Assembly: GCF_021228795.1 (NCBI RefSeq)
Contig: NZ_CP089309.1
Location: 1,612,001-1,676,000, forward strand
From: Thiocapsa bogorovii
GTDB taxonomy: Bacteria > Pseudomonadota > Gammaproteobacteria > Chromatiales > Chromatiaceae
Direction of reading: 5' to 3'
Length of the DNA stretch: 64,000 nucleotides
Below the pieces are notes generated by a model. That model made no database searches. It saw nothing but the letters and a program-made list of their open reading frames with translations, and had not been told where the DNA came from. Positions 15,628-23,642 of this stretch are shown piece by piece; position 1 is the stretch's first letter, and the number at the start of each line of letters is the position of its first letter. A program made the translations under genes and the position numbers.

Positions 15628-16125
15628 ATGGCAAGCGAAAAGCCAACAATGATTCTCATGTCCAAATCGGATATGAGCAAGGAACAGATCGAGGCTCTTT
15701 CCGACTCGGATGCATGGAAAATTATCTATTCTATGCGCTCAAGGAAAGCGCAAGATCACCGTTTACAAGTCTGTTTCACTGGATTTAGCGCATCCAGAAA
15801 GAATGAGCTTTCAGCAATTGCTGAGAGTCATAATTTTAAAGCAGTTTCATCTGTAACGAAGAATCTAGATTTTCTATGTGGCGGTGAAAATGCAGGACCA
15901 AAAAAGACTGAGAAAGCTGAATTGCAAGGCGTGCAATTCTTGAACGAAGCCCAGTTTCTAAACCTAGCCGAGACCGGCGAGCTTCCGAATGGCGGAAATT
16001 GGTATCAACACTCCACTTCAAGCCTGACGATGTGCTCCAGCCCAAGCCGGTTTCACTCTCGCTCATCCGGCTCGGCTGAGCATGGCGTTATGCGCCAGAA
16101 ACCAGCCAGCAAGAATAGGCCATGA
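15628..16125 (+). CDS. BRCT-domain cassette protein, reading frame runs through attC
   Basis: 165 residues with AAGGAG as ribosome site. Residues ~48-110 are a LigA-type BRCT domain (LQVCFTGFSASRKNELSAIA, VSSVTKNLDFLCGGENAG, FLNEAQFLNL). BRCT domains bind DNA ends or phosphopeptides. After NGGNWYQ the frame continues through attC-like site 6 and ends with TGA overlapping the start of the next gene (ATGA at 16122). The last ~45 residues are therefore read-through of the recombination site, and the native stop has probably been lost. No catalytic domain accompanies the BRCT. Confidence 0.7.
   Translation: MASEKPTMILMSKSDMSKEQIEALSDSDAWKIIYSMRSRKAQDHRLQVCFTGFSASRKNELSAIAESHNFKAVSSVTKNLDFLCGGENAGPKKTEKAELQGVQFLNEAQFLNLAETGELPNGGNWYQHSTSSLTMCSSPSRFHSRSSGSAEHGVMRQKPASKNRP
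16012..16093 (+). repeat. attC-like site 6 (integron recombination site)
   Basis: About 82 bp ending in GTTATGC (16087-16093). The arms ATGTGCTCCAGCCCAAGCCGG-like on the left and CCGGCTCGGCTGAGCATGG on the right pair imperfectly. Its right half is the same as that of site 3, and the sequence after it is the same leader that follows site 2. Confidence 0.65.
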
Positions 16126-16520
16126 AATATTCCGGATCATGTCTTTGCGGCAAGGTCACTTTTGAAGTGGACGGCGAGTTCCAACACTTCTTTCTTTGCC
16201 ACTGCGCATACTGCCGAAAGGATACAGGCTCGGCTCATGCAGCAAATCTATTTTCCAGTGCCGCGGTGATTCGGTGGCTAGCTGGGGAGGATCAAATCTC
16301 AACATACAAACTTCCTAATACTCGCCACCAACGTAGCTTTTGTGCTAGCTGCGGTTCGGCATTGCCAAACGTACAACAAGGAGACCTACTCGTCGTACCT
16401 GCGGGGTGCCTCGATTCCGATATTCCTATTCCGCCATCAGCACATATTTTTGTAGGCAGCAGAGCGAATTGGGATAGTAGCCTTGAGAACGTTTTCTCGT
16501 TTGAAGGAGGCCCAGAGTAA
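16122..16520 (+). CDS. GFA-domain (CENP-V/GFA) protein, copy 2
   Basis: 132 residues, intact. Metal-binding cysteines as in copy 1 (CLCG, CHCAYC, CASCG) and a native ending SRANWDSSLENVFSFEGGPE. It differs from copy 1 by few bases and shares the 30-bp leader upstream of the ATG. Its start overlaps the stop of the BRCT frame (ATGA), so it may be translationally coupled. No attC site follows; the array ends where the VapB remnant begins on the opposite strand. Confidence 0.85.
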   Translation: MKYSGSCLCGKVTFEVDGEFQHFFLCHCAYCRKDTGSAHAANLFSSAAVIRWLAGEDQISTYKLPNTRHQRSFCASCGSALPNVQQGDLLVVPAGCLDSDIPIPPSAHIFVGSRANWDSSLENVFSFEGGPE

Positions 16521-16742
16521 GTCGTGCTCCGGTCCGTTCGGATACCCCTTTGGGCCTGCGTTCCTCGCGGATCAGCGCATCGAGATCGACATCGGTCGCG
16601 CAATCCCGCGCCGGGCTCTCGTTGAAGACCCCTCCAGGCTCGTTTCCGAGCTGCCGCGCCTGGCACATCTCAAGAGCCCGTTCGATCGCTTCGGCCGCCG
16701 AACGGCGTTCGGAACGGGCCAGCCGAGTAAGCGTCCGGCGAA

Positions 16743-18410
16743 CTACCGGATTGACCCTTCCCTTTTGAGGTCGTCCATTTTCAGATTGTGCGGCAGCAGC
16801 GCCGCGACCGCCTCGGGGGACTTGGCACCGGGCAGGTGCTCGAAGAGGTGGTTGAGGTAGGCCCAAGGCTCCAGGCCATTGGCCTTGGCGGTTTCGATCA
16901 GGCTGAAGAGCAGCGCGCTGGTTTCGGCGCCCTTGGGACTGCCGGCGAAGAGCCAGTTCTTTCTCCCGACCACAAAGGGCCGGATGGCGTTTTCGGCGAT
17001 GTTGTTGTCGATCTCCAGGTGCCCGTCCTCGAGAAAGGTGATGAGGATCGGCCATTGGCCGAGGGCATAGGCGATGGCTTCGCCGAGCAGGCTTTTGGGA
17101 AGCACGCGGGTGGCGGTGCGATCCAGCCACCGGCGGATGCGCATGAGGATCGCTCGACTGTGCTCGCTACGCCCGCGCAGCCGGGTCTGGGGATCGGCGT
17201 CGCGCAGGCGCCGCTCCACCGCATAGAGCTCCCCGATCAGGGCCACCATCTGCTGCGCGGCACCGGCGTTGCGCCCGTTGGCGGCATCGACGAACTTGCG
17301 TCGCACGTGCGCCCAGCACCCGGCATGGCCGATGACTCCGGGCGCAGCGGCGAGGACACCATAGGCGCCGTAGCCGTCGGATTGCAGATACAACGGCAGC
17401 GGCGGCGGATCGACGTCGCTCGCGAACAGCACCCGACGAGGGACTTCCGCGGCCCGGCTCGGGGCATACTCGAACCAGCGCACCGGTGTGCCCGGCGGCC
17501 CGCCGCAAAACACCCACATGTAGGAGTCTTGCGTGTTCTCGCGTCCGGGCTCGCGCAGGACCTGCACCGGCGTCTCGTCGATATGCACCACCGCTCCCCG
17601 GCGCAGCAGGTCTTTCAGCGCCGCGGCGACGGGTTGCAGCGGAACCTGCAGTTGGATGAGCAAGCCCGCCATGGTTTGGCGCCCGAGCGCGATGCCCTCG
17701 CGCGCGAAGATCGTCTCCTGACGATACAGCGGCAGGGCATCGACGAACTTGGCCGTCACGATGGAGGCCAGCAATGAGCTGTGGGCGATGGATTTGGGGA
17801 TGATCTGCGCCGGACGCGGGGCGATCTTCACCCCGACCTCCGCGCCCGGCACATCTTCGTTACGGGCAACGTATTTGGCGCGCTTGTATTCGATGACGTA
17901 GGTCTGGCGGGGGATGACCGCCAGTTGCTCGGAGCTGTCGTAGCCGATCAAGACCCAATCCTCGCCCATGGCGGCTTTCTCCGCCTCGGGCAGATCCAGG
18001 ATACGCTCGACCCGCGGCAGATGGCTCGGCAGCGGCCGGCGCACCGGCTTGCCCTTGGGCGGCGCGAGGGTGTCTTCGGCGGGTGTCGCCGGCGGCGCGG
18101 TGTCGGCCGGCAGCTCGGCTTCCAGTTCGGCGATCAGCGCCTCGAGCTCGGTCTCGTCAAACAGCCCGAGCTGACTCTCGGGGATGCGATCGGCACTGCG
18201 GCCGAAGCGCTTGCGCCGCAACAGCTCGATGTACTCGAGCAACTGGTCAATACGCCGGGTCTGCTGTTGCAGGGTATTGGAGTGCTGTTCCAACTGCAGC
18301 GACTGTTCGGCTCGCTCGCGTTCGGATTGCGCCAGTTGATCGCTTAACCGGCCAATGATCCCGTGGAGCATCTCGGGGTCATTCGGAAGTCTTTGAAGCG
18401 GGCCGTCCAT
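16743..18410 (-). CDS. tnpC: IS66 transposase TnpC
   Basis: 555 residues, full length. A leucine-zipper-like N-terminus (LEQHSNTLQQQTRRIDQLLE) precedes the IS66 zinc-finger-like linker and the DDE catalytic region: VVHIDETPVQVL (D), LYLQSDGYGAYGVL (D) and the HLEIDNNIAENAIRPFVVGR segment with the final Glu. C-terminal IS66 tail present. No frameshift seen, so it may be active. Confidence 0.95.
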   Translation of the reverse strand: MDGPLQRLPNDPEMLHGIIGRLSDQLAQSERERAEQSLQLEQHSNTLQQQTRRIDQLLEYIELLRRKRFGRSADRIPESQLGLFDETELEALIAELEAELPADTAPPATPAEDTLAPPKGKPVRRPLPSHLPRVERILDLPEAEKAAMGEDWVLIGYDSSEQLAVIPRQTYVIEYKRAKYVARNEDVPGAEVGVKIAPRPAQIIPKSIAHSSLLASIVTAKFVDALPLYRQETIFAREGIALGRQTMAGLLIQLQVPLQPVAAALKDLLRRGAVVHIDETPVQVLREPGRENTQDSYMWVFCGGPPGTPVRWFEYAPSRAAEVPRRVLFASDVDPPPLPLYLQSDGYGAYGVLAAAPGVIGHAGCWAHVRRKFVDAANGRNAGAAQQMVALIGELYAVERRLRDADPQTRLRGRSEHSRAILMRIRRWLDRTATRVLPKSLLGEAIAYALGQWPILITFLEDGHLEIDNNIAENAIRPFVVGRKNWLFAGSPKGAETSALLFSLIETAKANGLEPWAYLNHLFEHLPGAKSPEAVAALLPHNLKMDDLKREGSIR

Positions 18411-18458
18411 GAACTGAATAATACCGGAATACCGACCTTCATTCGAGCGTCATCGCGT

Positions 18459-18812
18459 TTAAAGCAGGTCGAATTCAGCCCGCCGATGGGCTTTGACACG
18501 GCGCGGATCGAGCCCTTCGAGCAACCAGCCCAATTCGCGGATCGAGAGCATGACCGGTGTGACGCTCTGCGGCGCCGGCCACCAAAACCGCTCGCGCTCC
18601 AAACGCCGATACCACAGCCAAAAGCCGTTGTTGTGCCAATAGAGAATCTTGAGCTTGTCGCGGCTGCGATTACAGAAGACGAACAGATGATCCGAGAACG
18701 GATCGGCCTGCAGCACATCGACCACCAAGGCCGCAAGACCGTCGATTTGTTTGCGCATGTCCGTGGCCCCTGCAGCCAGATACACCTGCGTGCGTGCGCC
18801 GAAGCCGATCAT
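18459..18812 (-). CDS. tnpB: IS66 accessory protein TnpB
   Basis: 117 residues from ATG 18812: MIGFGARTQVYLAAGATDMR then LFVFCNRSRDKLKILYWHNN and GFWLWYRRLERERFWWP, the diagnostic IS66 Orf2 (TnpB) sequence. The start overlaps the stop of tnpA (ATGA), the normal IS66 arrangement. Needed for transposition; biochemical role not established. Confidence 0.93.
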   Translation of the reverse strand: MIGFGARTQVYLAAGATDMRKQIDGLAALVVDVLQADPFSDHLFVFCNRSRDKLKILYWHNNGFWLWYRRLERERFWWPAPQSVTPVMLSIRELGWLLEGLDPRRVKAHRRAEFDLL

Positions 18813-19168
18813 GCCGTCGTGCGCTGCGCGAGCACATCCACCACCCGCGCGAGTGTGGCGCCATCGCATCCGGGCGGGACCTCCAGGCGCACGCCGTCAC
18901 CGAAGACGACGGTCAGCACCCGATCACGGCGCGCCGGCTCGAGGGCTTCACTGAATTGCACCGGCAGCAAGCATAACGGCGCCTCGGCGCGGGATCGCGC
19001 CGGGCCGCCGCCCGCTTGGTGCTCCCGGCCGAAGACGGCCCGCCACCGCGACAGACTCCCGGTGGAAATGCCGTGGTGTTCGCAGTACTGTGCCTGCGTC
19101 AGACCACTGCCCGGCCAGCCCCGGACCAACTCCCGCCACTGCTCGCGACTGCGCCGCTTCTCTGCCAT
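18809..19168 (-). CDS. tnpA: IS66 accessory protein TnpA
   Basis: 119 residues from ATG 19168: MAEKRRSREQWRELVRGWPG then SGLTQAQYCEHHGISTGSLS, a helix-turn-helix typical of IS66 Orf1. The C-terminal half (VFGDGVRLEVPPGCDGATLA) matches the family. The frame is open upstream to 19813, but the IS border at 19252 excludes that. Confidence 0.92.
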   Translation of the reverse strand: MAEKRRSREQWRELVRGWPGSGLTQAQYCEHHGISTGSLSRWRAVFGREHQAGGGPARSRAEAPLCLLPVQFSEALEPARRDRVLTVVFGDGVRLEVPPGCDGATLARVVDVLAQRTTA

Positions 19169-19506
19169 GCTTTTCCCCTCGGTGCGTGGAACATGGCGGC
19201 ATCTTGCAGATCGCGCAGTGCGCGGGATAGATGTATTTCGCTGGACGCTTACCCAGCCGATGGGCCCGTTCTCGTGCCTTGGCACTGCGCACGGAGAGTT
19301 GCGGTTCCGCCATCGATCGGCTCCTGACGACTTAAGGTTCAGGGTGAGCCTCCGGCTTAGGCAGGGCACTCCTGCCGGCAAGATGGAGGGATTGCGCCGG
19401 CGACCGCTGGTGCGGGCGGCATGCAGCACGACCGCCTGGGCCGACCGAGCGCAATCAGGAGGACGTGTGTCAGGATAACGACCGAGGCCGAAACGCGTCT
19501 TTGTCG

Positions 19507-19536
19507 TTGCGCGCTCCGGCTGTCCGGGATTATAAA
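19507..19536 (+). promoter_or_regulatory. Candidate sigma-70 promoter of the PpiC gene
   Basis: TTGCGC at 19507-19512 and TATAAA at 19531-19536, spaced 18 bp, lie 46 bp upstream of the start codon in an otherwise GC-rich stretch followed by a T-rich leader. The -35 match is modest. Confidence 0.4.
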
Positions 19537-19582
19537 CCGCCGGCTTTCTTTTCTTTTTTTCTTCACCACAGAGAATCACGGC

Positions 19583-20623
19583 ATGCACCTGTTCTACAAA
19601 CTGGCAACCGCGGCCTCCGTCACTCTGGCACTCGCCGGAGCGCGCGGCGTCATGGCTGCGGAGACCGTCCCTCAAGAAGCCGCACCGGCAGCTCCGCCGG
19701 CGGCGGAAACTTCGGCCACATCCGGCGACCCCGCGGATGTCGTCGTGACGATCAACGGCGTGGGCATGACGCGGGCCGAGCTGGACCGCAATATCGGCGC
19801 CCTCTTGGCCCAAAGTCGGTCGGCCGCACCGCTCGACCCCGCCACGCGCAAACGCATCGAGGAGGCCGCGCAGGAGAACATGATCCGCTCGGAGCTTCTG
19901 TATCAGCTCGCGAAGAATGAGACGGTCGCCGATCTCGACGAGCAGACCGATGCACAGCTCGCTGCAATCAGATCACGTTTTGCGAGCGAGGAGGAATGGG
20001 AGACGACGCTCGCCCAGAAAGGCGTGACCCCGGATGCGTTGCGCGAGATCCTGAAACAGGGAATCTTGATCGATGCCTTCATCGCGAACGAGGTGGCGTC
20101 GAAGATCGAGATCACAGACGCACAGCTGAAGGCCTTCTACGACGAGAATGCCGACGCATTCAAGAAGCCGGAATCCATGCGTGCCAGCCATATCCTGATC
20201 GGCGTGGATTCCAACGCCACGCCCGAGGAGAAGGAGAAGGCGAAGCAGAAGGCGGAAGGGTTATTGAAACTGGTGAAGTCCGGTGAAGACTTTGCCGAGC
20301 TGGCGAAGAAGGAATCGACCTGCCCGAGTGCGCCTCAAGGGGGCGATCTGGGCGAGTTCGGACGCGGTCAGATGGTCGCGCCCTTTGAAGAGGCGGCCTT
20401 CAGCCTGGAACCAGGTAATTTCAGCGAGGTGGTCGAGACCCAGTTTGGGTATCACATTATCAAGTCGACCGGCAAAAATGCGGCCGGAGCCGTCCCCTTC
20501 GAGGACATGAAGGCACAGATCGAGAAGCAGCTGAGGGCGCAAGAGCTGCAAAAGCAGGTCCTCGCCAAGGTCGATGCATTCAGGCAGACGTCCGTAATCA
20601 CGTTCCCCGAGCAGGTTCAGTAA
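19583..20623 (+). CDS. Periplasmic PpiC/SurA-like peptidyl-prolyl isomerase
   Basis: 346 residues from ATG 19583, where a signal peptide starts (MHLFYKLATAASVTLALAGA ending GVMAAE). An Ala/Pro-rich linker precedes a SurA-like chaperone domain (VVVTINGVGMTRAELDRNI to ~residue 170). A parvulin rotamase domain follows at ~200-300 (MRASHILIGV, CPSAPQGGDLGEFGRGQMV, FGYHIIKSTG). It probably assists folding of exported outer-membrane or periplasmic proteins. Single-gene unit: IS66 and VapB remnant upstream, a hairpin downstream. Confidence 0.93.
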   Translation: MHLFYKLATAASVTLALAGARGVMAAETVPQEAAPAAPPAAETSATSGDPADVVVTINGVGMTRAELDRNIGALLAQSRSAAPLDPATRKRIEEAAQENMIRSELLYQLAKNETVADLDEQTDAQLAAIRSRFASEEEWETTLAQKGVTPDALREILKQGILIDAFIANEVASKIEITDAQLKAFYDENADAFKKPESMRASHILIGVDSNATPEEKEKAKQKAEGLLKLVKSGEDFAELAKKESTCPSAPQGGDLGEFGRGQMVAPFEEAAFSLEPGNFSEVVETQFGYHIIKSTGKNAAGAVPFEDMKAQIEKQLRAQELQKQVLAKVDAFRQTSVITFPEQVQ

Positions 20624-20670
20624 ACCTCCCCGGCAACGCTCGAACTCATCCACGATGAGACGCCCGGATG

Positions 20671-20689
20671 CCCCCGGCAGAGCCGGGGG
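20671..20689 (+). terminator. Hairpin after the PpiC gene
   Basis: CCCCCGGC-AGA-GCCGGGGG, an 8-bp perfect stem with 3-base loop, 48 bp after the stop codon. No T-run follows, so intrinsic termination is uncertain. Confidence 0.45.
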
Positions 20690-21168
20690 TGATCCGGTGT
20701 TCGGAGCCTTAGGTCACCGCACCACGCTCTCGACGTTGCGCAGGCATCGCATGCAGGAAGCATTGCTCGCGCAGCAGCGCTTCCACCAGCCGTGCCTGAT
20801 AGACGCGATCGTCCTGTGCATCGAAGGGCCGTGCTCGTAACGCGGGCCACTGCGATGACTTTGCGCTGGGTGGAGAAGCGGGGGCACAGTCCACCAGCGT
20901 CGGCGCGGGGTTCGGTGGACTTCGCTCTCGCTCGTCCACCCTACCGGCTCGTCTTAATGAACGGCGTGAATAGAAGGAAGAGGCGCTGGGGTTGCGTGCC
21001 CGCGCTGCGCGACGTTCAACGGCTCGCCATCAAGATGGAGACTCGGGGCGTCGGGGCATGGGGGCAGGCTTGGCGGAAAATGCACCTGACCGCTTCCGCT
21101 GTTTTTTGCAGTCGACTGCGAGCCCGAGATTAGCGCCACGCTCGATCGGGGCGAATCGATGCCGGGCA
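20690..21168. other. Intergenic region, no gene recognised
   Basis: 479 bp. Short frames on both strands lack family resemblance. One minus-strand stretch (20715-20850) reads plausibly as protein but matches nothing I recognise. A small inverted repeat GGTTCGGTGGAC/GTCCACC lies near 20910-20941. Probably decayed accessory DNA. Confidence 0.4.
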
Positions 21169-21756
21169 TCACACGGCATCCACCGTGCTTGAGCGTGGGA
21201 ACGAGACGTCCTCATAAAGAGCGTCGAGCGGACATTCAAAATCGATGGAATGCAAAACCAACCGACCGTTCTCGGGCGGAGCTTCTAGCAGCCAGCCGTC
21301 CGGGCGGCGGCGGAACACCTCGCAGGCGCGGCGGCGCGAATCGATCAGAACGTACTCCTCCAGCGTGTCGAGTCGCCGGTAGTCACCGAACTTGGCACCG
21401 CGGTCATAGCCTTCGGTCGACTCGGACAAGACCTCGATGATCAGGCGTGCATAGCGTTTGGCGAATGGCTCAGCCGCATCGCGCGCGTCGCAGGTCACGA
21501 ACACGTCCGGATAGAAAAAAGCCGAAGCCGGCTCAACGCGCATCTTCATGTCGGCGATATAGACCCGGCAGTCACTGCCGCGAACGTGCGAACGCAGTAA
21601 TGCGAAGACGTTTCCGGCGATTGTTGCGTGCTCCTCGCTCGCGCCCGCCATCGCGAAGACTTCCCCAGCGACGTATTCATGGCGAACCGACGCGGCGGCC
21701 TCGACGGCGAGATACTCCTCGGCGCTCATTGATCGGGCTTCCGCGAAATCAGGCAT
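21169..21756 (-). CDS. Uma2 family (DUF820) putative endonuclease
   Basis: 195 residues, full length for this PD-(D/E)XK-like family. MSAEEYLAVEAAASVRHEYV and AGEVFAMAGASEEHATIAGN form the typical start, with DMKMRVEPASAFFYPDVFVT carrying the PD motif (YPDVFV). LIIEVLSESTEGYDRGAKFG and YRRLDTLEEYVLIDS supply the E-x-x-S/T and lysine region. Uma2 genes are multi-copy in cyanobacteria and purple bacteria and their role is unknown. No partner gene adjoins. Confidence 0.9.
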   Translation of the reverse strand: MPDFAEARSMSAEEYLAVEAAASVRHEYVAGEVFAMAGASEEHATIAGNVFALLRSHVRGSDCRVYIADMKMRVEPASAFFYPDVFVTCDARDAAEPFAKRYARLIIEVLSESTEGYDRGAKFGDYRRLDTLEEYVLIDSRRRACEVFRRRPDGWLLEAPPENGRLVLHSIDFECPLDALYEDVSFPRSSTVDAV

Positions 21757-22284
21757 GGATGGTCTCCGCGTTCAGTCGGGACGCTGGGTACATATCCCGG
21801 CAAAGGCACTTAAACCGCGCCCAGCTCAATATGCGTCGTTTGTTCGATTGGCTTGGCCGCGCCGGCTCCGACAATTAGCAGAGTCGGCGCGGCTTAAGTC
21901 ACTAAAAAATATAACATTCTAAACCGCGCCCCCGCTAAGAGCCGTGGATGTACCAAACGTCGAACTCACCACGAAAGTGAGCATCTCGCTCTGGACGCGG
22001 TTTAGTAAGGGTTCAGGAACAACTTAGCCATTCCGGTTCATTCTCCCCCTCTCCCCAACCCCTCTCCCGCGAGGGGAGAGGGGCTAAGATGGATCGGTTG
22101 TTACTGAACGGTTGCTCATCACGCCTTAACGCCAAGCTCACCAGACTGACGGCAGGGTTAGCACCGGCATAGCCATTTTGTCGTTTTACCGTGCCAGCTC
22201 CGAGGATCGTTGATTCTGCCGGGGCCGTCTCATTCCAAGACATCGTGTGACACGCCGAGCGAGGTTGAGGATAACCCGGCATTT
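21757..22284. other. Intergenic region with inverted-repeat segment
   Basis: 528 bp without a recognisable gene. CTAAACCGCG at 21919-21928 and CGCGGTTTAG at 21996-22005 form a 10-bp inverted pair around 67 bp; AAACCGCGCCC also recurs at 21811. Near 22070 a hairpin CCCCTCTCCCGCGAGGGGAGAGG type repeat (described by position 22056-22083) is present. These look like small non-autonomous repeats. Confidence 0.45.
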
Positions 22285-23574
22285 TCAGCTGAACCACCCT
22301 TGGGTTGATTCGTCCCGTGCGCGAATCTTCTCGGACAGTCGCGCGCAGCGCCGATCCTTCAGCGGACCGGACGGCAGCGCGGCGGCGAGCGCTAAGGCAC
22401 GGTCAAGATCGCGCGTGCGGTGCTCGTGATACTTCGCCAGTGCCGTGCACGCATCGGCATCGCCTTCAGCCGCCAGTTGCTCCCAAATTGCAAGGGCCTG
22501 CTCCCAGTCGCCGCGTCGACGATGCAGGCGCGCCAAATCCATCAAACCGGCCGAATCCAGGTGGCGGCACCCGGACCGGAGTAGATCGAAAGCGCGATCG
22601 GATCGACCCTGCGCATGATGGTAGGCGGCCACGGCACGGATGTCGGCATCGAACGCACCCGGATCGTCGAACACCTCGCCCAGACGCGGGATCAAGGTCG
22701 CCAGCGAGAGCAGGTCCCAGCGGTTGTGACGCAGCACGCCGGCCAAAGGGGTCGTCTCGCCCGCGCGCAACCAGGCGAGCCAGGCCGCCGGGGCCTCGGA
22801 GCCGGGCAGGTCGTCCTTGCGCTTGAACCCCAAGAGGCGCTGCTCCACGCTCGCGAGTCGGCAATCGGGCCAGACCCGACCGTAGGCTCGTCGCACCGGC
22901 TTCAAGAGATCCAGATGCGGCAGCGTCGGAAGCGGATCGGTTTGGCCGCAGAGGCGAAAACGCGTGGTGAGCAGCGGGATGTCGAAGGACAGGCCATTGT
23001 AGCTGACGAGAAGCCCGGCGCCGCTCAGTTCGGCGGCGATCGCTTCAAGATAAGCCGGCTCGGCATCGAGGCGGGTCAGGAGGTACTGGCGCAGGGTCCA
23101 GCCGTCGGCTTGGGCGCGCAGCAGACCGGTCATAAAGGCCCAGGTTCCTGTGCCCCCGGCCAGGCCGCTGGTCTCGGTGTCCAGACAGACCGGGGCGGGT
23201 GCTGCCGGGACCGACCGCCCTCGTTCGAGCTCGGGCTCGAGGCGCGACGCCGGACTCACCCAGCCGGGATCGATCGCTCCCTCCCACATGGCACCATCAA
23301 CCGGTCCGATCGAGACCTGACCGTGCCGCTGCCTCGCGGGGATCCGCCGCTCCAAACAGAGCACGCCGGGCGCGATCTCGACCGCGCCGACCGCCTCGGC
23401 CAACCGGTCGGCTCGTGGCTCGCTCGCGCCCTCGGCCCGAGCCTGCCCGACGGAGACCCGACGAATCCGCTCGGCCAGCGAGGGGCTGTCGGTCGGCGAC
23501 GACAGGGCGCTGCCCTGTCCGTCCGGGCTAGGACCCGCTCCGCGCAAGCGTTGAAGGCGGTCTTTGAGTGTCAT
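22285..23574 (-). CDS. RNase H-like exonuclease, YprB/MrfB type
   Basis: 429 residues. The exonuclease domain spans ~125-310: VCLDTETSGLAGGTGTWAF (D-x-E), LLVSYNGLSFDIPLLTTRF and a final LRHNRWDLLSLATLIPRL with the third acidic residue. A TPR-like C-terminal tail follows (YHHAQGRSDRAFDLLRSGC, LARLHRRRGDWEQALAIWEQ). B. subtilis MrfB (YprB) works with helicase MrfA (YprA) in mitomycin-C repair. The two homologues are adjacent here on the same strand, helicase first with a 68-bp gap, which supports the same pairing. The N-terminal ~110 residues are poorly conserved. Confidence 0.85.
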   Translation of the reverse strand: MTLKDRLQRLRGAGPSPDGQGSALSSPTDSPSLAERIRRVSVGQARAEGASEPRADRLAEAVGAVEIAPGVLCLERRIPARQRHGQVSIGPVDGAMWEGAIDPGWVSPASRLEPELERGRSVPAAPAPVCLDTETSGLAGGTGTWAFMTGLLRAQADGWTLRQYLLTRLDAEPAYLEAIAAELSGAGLLVSYNGLSFDIPLLTTRFRLCGQTDPLPTLPHLDLLKPVRRAYGRVWPDCRLASVEQRLLGFKRKDDLPGSEAPAAWLAWLRAGETTPLAGVLRHNRWDLLSLATLIPRLGEVFDDPGAFDADIRAVAAYHHAQGRSDRAFDLLRSGCRHLDSAGLMDLARLHRRRGDWEQALAIWEQLAAEGDADACTALAKYHEHRTRDLDRALALAAALPSGPLKDRRCARLSEKIRARDESTQGWFS

Positions 23575-23642
23575 TCCGGGCGATCATTCCGCGGCAGCGG
23601 AGAGTTCCGGTGCGCGCGGTGTCACCCGAGCGACCGATGCGC

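Larger units (their letters stand above)
16727..19252 (-). mobile_element. IS66-family insertion sequence with 8-bp target duplication
   Basis: 2526 bp. The left end is GTAAGCGTCCGGCGAA (16727) and the right end is its complement with mismatches (TTTCGCTGGACGCTTAC ending at 19252); IS66 elements start GTAA. The direct repeat CCAGCCGA occurs at 16719-16726 and 19253-19260. It carries the complete tnpA-tnpB-tnpC set. Confidence 0.93.
16545..19313 (-). pseudogene. VapB-type antitoxin interrupted by IS66
   Basis: The N-terminal 20 codons (19313-19254, MAEPQLSVRSAKARERAHRL) and a C-terminal part (16718-~16545, ARSERRSAAEAIERALEM then DVDLDALIREERRP) belong to one ribbon-helix-helix antitoxin of ~84 residues. 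Removing the IS66 element and one copy of its 8-bp duplication rejoins them exactly in frame. The usual ending after EERRP is replaced by sequence that runs antisense into GFA copy 2, and no VapC toxin follows. So the gene was first truncated at the cassette-array border and also split by the IS. Confidence 0.7.

Noticed and set aside
22056-22083. CCCTCTCCC...GGGAGAGG stretch considered as CRISPR-like or terminator
   Set aside because: It is a single low-complexity palindrome, with no regular spacers. No CRISPR array is present in the window.
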